Of a stretch of DNA of 64,000 nucleotides, positions 51,289 to 58,926 are shown one piece after another. This stretch comes from Fibrobacterota bacterium. GTDB lineage: Bacteria > Fibrobacterota > Chitinivibrionia > Chitinivibrionales > FEN-1185. Each line of letters starts with the position of its first letter. The stretch's first letter is position 1. Under the pieces are notes generated by a model, which saw only the letters and a program-made list of their open reading frames with translations, did not search any database and was not told where the DNA came from. The stretch is from assembly GCA_003165595.1 (NCBI GenBank), contig PLWQ01000031.1, positions 31,933-95,932 of the forward strand. Reading direction: 5' to 3'. The position numbers and the translations under genes are program-made.

Positions 51289-52191
51289 TTGAATAGTATT
51301 TTCCCCTTCATGCAACATCCCCTGCGCGCTCCCAAGTGCTCCAGGCGTTCCCACGATGCGCCCTGGCTTCAAATCCGCGACCCCGAGCTTCTGGGCCGGT
51401 TTCTCGACAGGTTCGGCATAGATTCGCGATTGCCGAATATCGCTCTTATCGACCGGGTGACGAATGCGTTTTCGAACCTTCCTTTTGAGAACCTTACAAA
51501 GATCATAAAGGCCGACAGCGTGACCAGCGCATCGTCCGCCATGCGGTATCCGGACGAGGTGATCGGCGATTATCTCAAATGGGGGAGCGGCGGGACATGC
51601 TTTTCCCTAACCGCAAGTCTCGTGGCTGTTCTGGACGCGCTTGGAATAGAGTCGCATCCGGTGCTTGCAGACCGCCACTACGGACCAAATACTCACTGCG
51701 GCGTGATGTTGGTAAGTCCGGGCGGCGAGATACTCCTGTGCGATCCCGGGTATTTGTTGTTCGTGCCGGTAAAGGTTCCAAGGGAAACGCCGTCTTCGTT
51801 CGACAATGGTTTCAATCGCGTCGAGCTGCGGCCGCTCTGCGGTGGAACACGGCTGGAGCTGTTTACAATCGTGAAGGGTAACCGGAAGCTCAGGCTTACG
51901 TTCAAGATGGAGCCTGTCGCCGACGCCGCATTCGGCAAGGCGTGGGAACAGTCGTTCGCGTTCGAGATGATGTCGTACCCGGTGCTCACACGCACGGCAA
52001 ACGGGTGTCACCAGTATTTGCAGGCCAACACGCTTGCCGTGCGCGATGCGGCTCGGACGCAGCGCACAACGCTATCGCCGGACCAGCAGATCGATTTCTT
52101 TACAGGCGCCGCGGGAATAGACAGAAACCTCGTCACCCGCGCATTGGAGATTGTCAAATATGGCCTCGACTCTGCCGCCGCCAAACGTTAA
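51289..52191 (+). CDS. Arylamine N-acetyltransferase-like protein
   Basis: 300 residues. The Cys-His-Asp triad is clear: C104 in GSGGTCFSL, H136 in NTHCGVML and D152 in LCDPGYLLF. LPFENLTKII near residue 67 is another family block. NAT enzymes transfer acetyl groups from acetyl-CoA to arylamines or related amines in the cytoplasm. The first 25 residues (MNSIFPFMQHPLRAPKCSRR) are outside the usual family start, so an internal start (ATG at 51310) is possible. It overlaps the DUF4416 gene by 32 bases, so the two are co-expressed. Confidence 0.85.
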   Translation: MNSIFPFMQHPLRAPKCSRRSHDAPWLQIRDPELLGRFLDRFGIDSRLPNIALIDRVTNAFSNLPFENLTKIIKADSVTSASSAMRYPDEVIGDYLKWGSGGTCFSLTASLVAVLDALGIESHPVLADRHYGPNTHCGVMLVSPGGEILLCDPGYLLFVPVKVPRETPSSFDNGFNRVELRPLCGGTRLELFTIVKGNRKLRLTFKMEPVADAAFGKAWEQSFAFEMMSYPVLTRTANGCHQYLQANTLAVRDAARTQRTTLSPDQQIDFFTGAAGIDRNLVTRALEIVKYGLDSAAAKR

Positions 52192-52714
52192 GTTCTTTGT
52201 CGCGGTGCTCTATAAGGACCGTGCCGCACTGGAAAAGGCCCGGCCGTTCCTTGTGGCGCGCTTTGGCCCCATCGACTTTGAAGGCGGCGACCACCCTTTC
52301 GACGTCACCGACTACTATGTCCCCGAAATGGGCTCGCCGCTTTTCAGGCGTATCCTTTCATTTGAAATGCTCGCGGAGCCGCTCCTGCTCGTCAACATGA
52401 AACTCGCATGCAACGATATCGAAAAGTCCCTGAGCGATGGCGGCAGGCGCATTGTCAACTGCGACGCCGGGTACATCGACCACAACAAGGTGGTGCTCGC
52501 TTCGGCGAAAGAGGCGGGTCAGAAGATCTATCTTGATAAGGGCATATATGCGGACCTCGCGGGCCGATACAAGGCAGGGAAATATCAACCGTTCGAATGG
52601 TCGTTTCCGGATTTCAAGGACGGAAGGTATGATGAGGAATTGCTTGCGATGAGGGCAAAATATCTTGAACAGATGCGCCAGGAAAATCGAAGGAAATTGC
52701 CAGGGCCATTCTAA
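52160..52714 (+). CDS. DUF4416 family protein
   Basis: 184 residues from the ATG at 52160; a TTG at 52151 is in frame. Family blocks: KFFVAVLYKDRAALEKARP, LVARFGPIDFEGGDHPFDVT, DYYVPEMGSPLFRRILSFE and CDAGYIDHNKVVLASAKEAG. The last 60 residues show KIYLDKGIYADLAGRY and FEWSFPDFK, as in the family. Members are small cytoplasmic proteins of unknown function. It overlaps the NAT-like gene by 32 bases. Confidence 0.92.
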   Translation: MASTLPPPNVKFFVAVLYKDRAALEKARPFLVARFGPIDFEGGDHPFDVTDYYVPEMGSPLFRRILSFEMLAEPLLLVNMKLACNDIEKSLSDGGRRIVNCDAGYIDHNKVVLASAKEAGQKIYLDKGIYADLAGRYKAGKYQPFEWSFPDFKDGRYDEELLAMRAKYLEQMRQENRRKLPGPF

Positions 52715-53142
52715 GTCGCCCGTCAGAGAGTATAATGCCGGTAGGGGCTCTGCCCCTAAAACCCCGCTGGGAAAATGTTTGTCGTAGTCCGCCCACCAAA
52801 CCTCCCCCGCCGGGGAGGCTTTCAACAGAAGATCTTTCAGAAATAATCTGCATTCCTAGCGCCGATAGTCGATTGATAAAAGCAAAACCAAGCAGCGCAT
52901 AAATCGTCGAAAGTGTTGCCTCAATTTGGAATCGTATTTGCAGAGAAGGAATTGACAATTGTGGCAATAACCTTCTGCCCAGCGCCAGGCTGGACCGGAA
53001 GGCGCACTGGAGTGCGGGGCCGGCCGACCCGGCCGAAGGCGTCGGGCGGTCCGGCACCGAGGCCGACTGGCCGAGCCTATAGGGAGAGCCGCCGCTGCAA
53101 AGCAGCGGGGCGCCCAGTTCTTATCTTAACATGTCCAATTTG
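52715..53142. other. Spacer with repeat R1 copy C
   Basis: 428 bases between convergent genes without a supported gene. Sequence 52740-52815 is GC-rich with a GGGGCTCTGCCCC palindrome. The remainder holds the R1 repeat listed separately. Confidence 0.5.
52960..53115 (+). repeat. Dispersed GC-rich repeat family R1, copy C
   Basis: Most complete copy: TGTGGCAATAACCTTCTGCC, GCTGGACCGG, GCGCACTGGAGTGCG, GGCCGACC, CCGAAGGCGTCGG, ACCGAGGCC, TGGCCGAGCC and finally the hairpin GCCGCTGC-AAA-GCAGCGG with GGGGCGCCC-like end. It aligns with copies A, B and D. Confidence 0.65.
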
Positions 53143-53703
53143 CTACGAAGGCAAATTCTCACTTTTTTTATCCTTTTCCGCAATCTGCTGCTTATTAAGA
53201 ATAAAGGACTGCGCCACGGCAAACGCCATGATGAGCCCCATGATGCCGAAAAGCTTAAAATTCACCCAGGTGTCGGTGGAACAGGTAAAGGCCACCGCGA
53301 GGTTGACGCATCCGATAACCGCAAAGAAGATTCCCCAACTCAAATTCATCACGCCCCAGGCCTTGTCGGTCATGGCTATTTCTTTTCCCAGAAGGCCCTT
53401 GATTCCGTTTTTCTTGAGAAAGACCTGGCCGATTATAAGGACCGCGCCGGTGAGCCAATACAGGATGGTCGGCTTCCATTTGATGTAGGTCTCGTTGTGG
53501 AGAATAAGCGTTGCGCCGCCGAACACCGCGATGATGCCGAGGCTCGCCCACATCATGGGTTCCACCTTCTTGCGTCGTATCAGCATCCAGCTTATCTGCA
53601 GCACGCTTGCGGCAATGGCAACGGCGGTGGCGACGAAAACGCCCTTGATCTTGAAGGCAAGAAAGAACAGGACAACCGGCAGGAGGTCGAAAAGGAGTTT
53701 CAT
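53143..53703 (-). CDS. YciB/IspZ family inner-membrane septation protein A
   Basis: 186 residues from the ATG at 53703 preceded by AAAGG; the longer frame to 53778 is an upstream extension. The family start is typical (MKLLFDLLPVVLFFLAFKIK), then ATAVAIAASVLQISW, GGATLILHNETYIKWKPTIL, MNLSWGIFFAVIGCVNL and VNFKLFGIMGLIMAFAVAQ. Five to six membrane helices fill it. YciB proteins act at the cell envelope in division and shape control. The gene is monocistronic and convergent with DUF4416 beyond the repeat. Confidence 0.93.
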   Translation of the reverse strand: MKLLFDLLPVVLFFLAFKIKGVFVATAVAIAASVLQISWMLIRRKKVEPMMWASLGIIAVFGGATLILHNETYIKWKPTILYWLTGAVLIIGQVFLKKNGIKGLLGKEIAMTDKAWGVMNLSWGIFFAVIGCVNLAVAFTCSTDTWVNFKLFGIMGLIMAFAVAQSFILNKQQIAEKDKKSENLPS

Positions 53704-53983
53704 GAAAGACCTTTCTTTTGTAAACAAACACACTGCGGCCGGCAAACAGCCGGACACGATGATCCGGTAAAATAGCATATCCCGCTTAAGCGGTGATGTT
53801 TTGCGGCTGTATCGTGGACGGTACGCTGCCGGTTATCGCGGCAGGGCGGAAGTGGAGTGCCGATTGTCATCGTTTCCGGAAGGAAACGGAATCTGGAACA
53901 ATTCATTGACGATAGCGGTTCTATCCAGTACATTTTAGGAGGGAAGAAACAGCCACTGCTGTTTCCCGAAAAAGGGCTCATCC

Positions 53984-54868
53984 ATGATCAGCATCAGTTC
54001 ATACACCGATTACCGCGCGTTCCTCAAGGATTACTACGAGGAGGCCAAGGCGAGGAATCCGGGATACTCCTACCAGGTCCTGTCGAGGATGGCGGGAATA
54101 AAGAGCAAGGGGTTTCTCCACAACGTGATCAGCGGCAAGCGATCGCTGTCGGTGTCCAGCGTCTTCGGCATCGCGCGGGCGCTCAAACTTGACAAACACG
54201 AGACCGAATACCTGGAAAACCTCGTCGCGCTCGACTCGGCGGCAAGCCTCGAGGAAAAAAACCTGTACTACGACCGGCTATCGTCGATAAAGGCAAGCGG
54301 TAAGACCGCCTGGCAGCCACAGATTTTGCGCAACGAGCAGTTCGAATTCTATTCAAAACTCCACCACAGCGTGATCCGCTCCCTCATCGACCTGCTCGGG
54401 TTCAAGGGCGATTACGCACGGCTTGCGGCATCTGTAAACCCCCGCATTACGCCCAGGCAGGCGAAACGGTCGGTTGATCTCATGCGAAAGCTTGGGCTCA
54501 TCTGTAAAGACGCGACCGGCGGGTATGCCGTCACCGAAAAATCCATCGCCACTCCCCGGGAAGTGGTGACGCTTGCAACCCTCAATTTCCACAAGGAATC
54601 CGCCGAACTTGCCTTGCGGGCTCTCACTACCATGCCTCGGGAACAGCGTAACTTCTCCTGTGTCACTCTCGGAATTTCCCGGAAGGCATACGAGAGGATT
54701 TGCGAAGAAATACGGGAGTTCCGCGCCAAACTCGTGCAAATCGCCGAAGCGGATGTCGCGGCCGATACGGTATATCAGGTGAACTTCCAATGTTTCCCGG
54801 TATCGACCGTAAATCCCGCAGCGAGCGTCAACACCGGAGCGGGCTCCGGGGGGAGCAAGCGACCATGA
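53984..54868 (+). CDS. TIGR02147/DUF4423 family regulator, module 3
   Basis: 294 residues. It begins ISISSYTDYRAFLKDYYEE and has an XRE-like helix-turn-helix (MAGIKSKGFLHNVISGKRSL, about 33-52). The DUF4423 part shows EFYSKLHHSVIRSLIDLL, AKRSVDLMRKLGLICK and ends TVYQVNFQCFPVS. The tail adds a Gly/Ser-rich stretch. Its stop overlaps an ATG in ATGA, as in modules 1 and 2, but the lipoprotein itself starts only at 55032, past a repeat. Upstream spacer 53704-53983 should hold its promoter. Confidence 0.9.
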   Translation: MISISSYTDYRAFLKDYYEEAKARNPGYSYQVLSRMAGIKSKGFLHNVISGKRSLSVSSVFGIARALKLDKHETEYLENLVALDSAASLEEKNLYYDRLSSIKASGKTAWQPQILRNEQFEFYSKLHHSVIRSLIDLLGFKGDYARLAASVNPRITPRQAKRSVDLMRKLGLICKDATGGYAVTEKSIATPREVVTLATLNFHKESAELALRALTTMPREQRNFSCVTLGISRKAYERICEEIREFRAKLVQIAEADVAADTVYQVNFQCFPVSTVNPAASVNTGAGSGGSKRP

Positions 54869-54942
54869 ACTTCTTCTTCGTTAGGGATGGAAGATTGCAG
54901 GCTGCGCACTGGGCAGTACATCCGGTCGTAATCGCGGTCCCC

Positions 54943-55012
54943 GCAGGTTCGCAAGGCGGCCACTCCCGAAGCGCTGTATGCAGTCCTGGCCGTGGTGCTG
55001 CGGGGTTCTTCA
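54943..55012 (+). repeat. Dispersed repeat family R2, copy G, inside module 3
   Basis: It shares GCGGCCACTCCCGAAGC, TGTATGCAGT, CCGTGGTGCTGCGGGG and TTCTTCAA with copies E and F. It lies between the regulator and lipoprotein genes of module 3, in the 163-base spacer that replaces the usual 4-base overlap. A ghost ATG (54865) with a GGAG site opens a 56-codon frame that runs through the repeat. Confidence 0.6.
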
Positions 55013-55031
55013 AATCCGAAGGGAACGGAAA

Positions 55032-56840
55032 ATGAATAGGCAGATCCCGGCGCTTGCATTTCTCGCGTTGTGCGGGTTATCCCTTCTCCTGCACTGCGGA
55101 AATCCGGCCAGGATATCGGGCAACGGTTCGGACGTGGGTAACTGCGCCCTTGCAGGCGAGGTGTACTCACCGGACGGCACGACTCCTGCCGCGGGGGCGA
55201 TTGTTCACATCCAGCAATGGCAGAATATTTCCAATCCGTCAATCGGCGGGCTTCCCGGGTCGGGCGTCGACGTGGCGACCGCCATCGCCGACGGGAGCGG
55301 CGCCTTTGCCATAAAGTCACTCGATTCGGGTATGTACATTCTTGAAGCGAACGACGACAAAAACAACCTTGCCTTTGTCGATTCCATCGCCGTTACCAAC
55401 CCGCAGAAGCGCAAAGACCTTCCACCATGCACGCTCAGGCCCTCCGGCGCGATAAAGGGCCGGATCGCTCTTTCGTCGGGCGGAGATCCGCGCAAGGTTT
55501 TTGTCTTTACCTACCAGGCGATCCGTTTCGGCGTGGTCGACCTCACGGGAAGTTTTCTCGTAAGCGACCTGCCCGAGGGCAGCTACACGGTTCGTTTCCT
55601 GCCGGCTCTTGACAATTACGATGTTCTGGATACTGCGAATATCCGGGTCTGGGCATCGGACACCACGGATCTCGGAACCATCGCTCCCGCGTTTACGGGA
55701 ATCCCCGTGCCGCAGAATCCGGCCATTTCCTACGACACGCTCAAACAGATCGTGACGCTCTCGTGGACCAGAAGCGACACGAGCCTGGCAAAAGGCTACG
55801 ACATTTACAGAAGGGACACGGATTCGGGATTCGGCCTCCTGCCGCTCAACGGCGTCATGCTGGTGCGCGACACCGTTTTTCGTGATACCTTTGTCAATCA
55901 GGAACACACCTACGAGTACAAAATCGTCGCTGTCGACAAGGGTGATAATCTCGGCAAAATGAGCGCCGGTGTCTCGGCAAGGATTTCATCGTTTCTCGCT
56001 TTTATCGCCCCGGTCGGGGCAGGCGACGCGGGCGTCGGTTGTTTTTCGAATGTAACCGGTCTTCTGGGATTGCGCAATGGGACCGTTGCCGTCGCCGACC
56101 AGGGTATGTTGAGACTGTACAGTGCCGGCGGCAATCACCTGAAGGACCTGCTGATAGGCGGGTGGCTGTCCGGCATTACCGAAGGAGACTCCGGGAACAT
56201 CTATGTCATGAGAAATTCCTCCGGCGATTCCTCGAGTAAGATCTTCCTGGTTGATTCCTCTTTGCAGCTGCAGGACTCGCTTCTCGTCGGGGTCTTCTGC
56301 TCGGGAGTCACCATGATAAAAGGAAGCCTGTACGTCCCCGACGCAGGCACACCCGGATCCTTTGAGAAGGTCTCGAAGGACTTTTCCTTGCCGACTGTCT
56401 CCCGGATTCTCCTGCCCGGCATGCAGCCCTACGAAGTTGTTTCGGACTCGCAGGAAAGACTTTATTTCATGAACGCGACAAACCAGACTATCACCATCGT
56501 GGACACGGCGGGAAACAATCTTGGAAGCTGGGGAAAAATCAATACTTCATCCGGGCCGGCAACCCCGGGGTATTTTCAGGATGGCGCCGGCTTTCACGCG
56601 ATGTCGATATGCGAAGGACCCCGCGGACTGATATTTGTCGCGGATCCCTTTGCGATGCGGATCCAGGCCTTCACGGGGTCCGGAGAGTTCGTAGCACGGG
56701 TGGAACCGGGCAAGGTTCCTCGTCCTTCCACGGTTGCGTTCACTTCGCCCTATTTCAATTTCCTGACGTTCGACAATCTGGGGAACATCCTGGTGAGCAA
56801 TAACCTCTACATCTACAAGTATTCCGTCAATCTGCACTGA
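55032..56840 (+). CDS. Surface lipoprotein of module 3, with FN3 and beta-propeller domains
   Basis: 602 residues from the ATG at 55032. The signal ends LLLHC, a lipobox, followed by GNPARISGNGSDVGNCALAG, which closely matches the N-terminus of the lipoprotein of module 1. Regulatory-like beta domains occupy about 35-220 (SGAFAIKSLDSGMYILEAN-like; SFLVSDLPEGSYTVRF). A fibronectin type III domain follows (KQIVTLSWTRSDTSLAKGYD, YEYKIVAVDKGDN). The C-terminal 290 residues form repeated strands (NGTVAVADQGMLRLYSAGG, DSQERLYFMNATNQTI, GLIFVADPFAMRIQAF), as in NHL/six-bladed propellers. Role as a binding sensor is inferred. Confidence 0.85.
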   Translation: MNRQIPALAFLALCGLSLLLHCGNPARISGNGSDVGNCALAGEVYSPDGTTPAAGAIVHIQQWQNISNPSIGGLPGSGVDVATAIADGSGAFAIKSLDSGMYILEANDDKNNLAFVDSIAVTNPQKRKDLPPCTLRPSGAIKGRIALSSGGDPRKVFVFTYQAIRFGVVDLTGSFLVSDLPEGSYTVRFLPALDNYDVLDTANIRVWASDTTDLGTIAPAFTGIPVPQNPAISYDTLKQIVTLSWTRSDTSLAKGYDIYRRDTDSGFGLLPLNGVMLVRDTVFRDTFVNQEHTYEYKIVAVDKGDNLGKMSAGVSARISSFLAFIAPVGAGDAGVGCFSNVTGLLGLRNGTVAVADQGMLRLYSAGGNHLKDLLIGGWLSGITEGDSGNIYVMRNSSGDSSSKIFLVDSSLQLQDSLLVGVFCSGVTMIKGSLYVPDAGTPGSFEKVSKDFSLPTVSRILLPGMQPYEVVSDSQERLYFMNATNQTITIVDTAGNNLGSWGKINTSSGPATPGYFQDGAGFHAMSICEGPRGLIFVADPFAMRIQAFTGSGEFVARVEPGKVPRPSTVAFTSPYFNFLTFDNLGNILVSNNLYIYKYSVNLH

Positions 56841-57033
56841 GCGACGCGGTCGGCCGGCGGGAACCCAATCTTTATGACGGTCCCCCCGGGCAAATCCAGA
56901 AATATCTTGCATTCTATACCAATAGTCAATATAATCGAGAGATGCATGGCAAGCCGGATGCATGCCGGGCATGTCCACATCGAGCCTGGCCGAGCGCCCG
57001 TTTCCTCCGACTCACGACGGGAATCACCGCAGC

Positions 57034-58926
57034 ATGACTCTTATGTCAAGCAACTTTGCCAAAGGCGCTCCTGGATTCCTTGCCGTCCTGTCCTTTGCCA
57101 TTGCCGTTTCCGCTTCTGCCATCCCCAAAACTCCGGTTCCCGACCAGTGGGCCGGCAGTTCCGTGGTGATCCTCGAAGATTCCCTGCTTCTCGATTTTCA
57201 ACCCGCCAAGGACCGGAACAATCTTGACGTAAGGGAACACTGCTGGTACAAGGTGTCGCCGTCGGGCGGCGCGGACATCCGGGCGTTCACGTTCTGGGAC
57301 GCGGAGTTCATAGAGAGCCGGCCCGACATCGACGTGACGACATACGATTCCCTGGGCAACAGAGACAGGCTGGGCGGCTCCTGCTTTGTGCGGGAGCGGA
57401 GTTCGGAGAATCCCAACGTGAAATACAGTCTCTATTTCGGCAAGACCGGATCGTTTGAGACAACCGTGGTGATTCCGTCGTTCGACAGGGTGCGGTATAT
57501 ACTCACGTCGGTGCACCGGCCGCACATGAAGCCGGCGTTCGTGGGACGGTATGTTATGAGGAACAGGTTTCCCACGGTGCACAAGACCGTGCTCATTTCT
57601 TCACCAATGGGAACCGACCTTTTCTGGGGAATATCCAGCGGCGAGGGCCTTGCTCTTGACACATCGACTGCAGTCGACCGTAAAAGAATCGTAACGCGGA
57701 TCGCATGCTCCAACCTCATCCCGCTGCCCGACAGGCTGTTGGAGCATTCGGAACAGTGGCTCGCGTCAATTGAGCTGCGGATTCCACCCAAAGGCCCGCG
57801 CCTGTATTCATGGAAGGACCTGGGCGAGTACGGCCTGGACATAATGGAATCGGAGCAGAAGCCGTCGCGAAGCGCGGACAGCATTGCGTCAACCCTGCCT
57901 TCGGACCGTTCAAAAGTGCTCCAGGCGGCATTCAGTTATGTTAAGCAACACCTGCGATACTACGGAAGCTGGGAGGGTACCCACGGTTTTGTGCCCCGGT
58001 CATGCGAGGATGTCCTGCGCAACGGCTACGGCGACTGCAAGGAACTCGCCACGGTTCTCTGCGCCTTGCTCAGGGCAAAGGGGGTAAGCGCCGGTTTGGC
58101 ACTGCTATCGGCCAGAGCTGTGTTCCCGGAAATGAACCTTGCGTACCCGACTATGGGCGTGTTCAATCACGTGATCGTGGCCGTGCACACCGATTCCGGA
58201 TTCCGCTACCTGGATCCCACGGTGAATTTCGCAAACGCCGGCAATTCCTATTTCCGGCTTGCGGGCAGGAAGACCCTGGTTCTTGCGCGAGGCGCGTCGT
58301 GCGTCGATTCGGTTGTCGAGGCGCCCGGATTCAGGAACGAAGTGCGAAGTGCGTCAAAGCTCTTGATGCGCGCCAACGGAGCCTGGGTAATCGAGGGTGA
58401 ACTATGGCACTACGGGCTTGCCGCGCAGGATCTGGAATCCGTGCTGGAAAGCAGGATCAACCAGACCGAGACAACCGCGCTTTCCGGGTACCTCAAATCC
58501 GCTTTTCGCATCAATGCGGCGTCTCCGGTTGTCCGGACCAACACGGCCGACAGCGTGTGCGTGTCGTTTTCGTGTTCGTTTGACGAATGCGCAATACGGG
58601 TTCCGCACCCGGGATTTGTGGTGAAGGTACCGTCCCTGTGCTCCTGGTTTGCGCCCGACCCCGATGCCGTTGACGAAGGGCCCGTGGCGTGCAGGGATTT
58701 TGCCCAGACGGACGCGTGGATCGTGCCGGAAGGAAAGACCATGCACTCGGCGTTTGCGGCGCTGGACAAAGAATGTTTCCGGGGATCATGGAAGATCCGG
58801 AACGACACGCTTTCCCGGACGTTTGCTTCACGGCCCGCGCTATTCACTTCTGCAAAGAGCCCGGAATGCAGGAAATTTGCCGTCGAAAGGAGCCGCTTTG
58901 AAAAGGGTACTGTCTGGAAGGAATAG
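57034..58926 (+). CDS. Exported DUF3857/transglutaminase-like protein
   Basis: 630 residues from the ATG at 57034, where a signal peptide (FLAVLSFAIAVSASAIP) starts properly; an earlier ATG at 56962 would add a non-hydrophobic lead. The DUF3857-like N-terminal half (DVREHCWYKVSPSGGADIR) leads to a transglutaminase core with an intact triad: C335 in GYGDCKELATVLC, H379 in VFNHVIVAV and D394 in FRYLDPTV. It could cleave or crosslink peptide chains in the periplasm. The next gene starts 29 bases before its stop, so the pair is translationally coupled. Confidence 0.85.
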   Translation: MTLMSSNFAKGAPGFLAVLSFAIAVSASAIPKTPVPDQWAGSSVVILEDSLLLDFQPAKDRNNLDVREHCWYKVSPSGGADIRAFTFWDAEFIESRPDIDVTTYDSLGNRDRLGGSCFVRERSSENPNVKYSLYFGKTGSFETTVVIPSFDRVRYILTSVHRPHMKPAFVGRYVMRNRFPTVHKTVLISSPMGTDLFWGISSGEGLALDTSTAVDRKRIVTRIACSNLIPLPDRLLEHSEQWLASIELRIPPKGPRLYSWKDLGEYGLDIMESEQKPSRSADSIASTLPSDRSKVLQAAFSYVKQHLRYYGSWEGTHGFVPRSCEDVLRNGYGDCKELATVLCALLRAKGVSAGLALLSARAVFPEMNLAYPTMGVFNHVIVAVHTDSGFRYLDPTVNFANAGNSYFRLAGRKTLVLARGASCVDSVVEAPGFRNEVRSASKLLMRANGAWVIEGELWHYGLAAQDLESVLESRINQTETTALSGYLKSAFRINAASPVVRTNTADSVCVSFSCSFDECAIRVPHPGFVVKVPSLCSWFAPDPDAVDEGPVACRDFAQTDAWIVPEGKTMHSAFAALDKECFRGSWKIRNDTLSRTFASRPALFTSAKSPECRKFAVERSRFEKGTVWKE

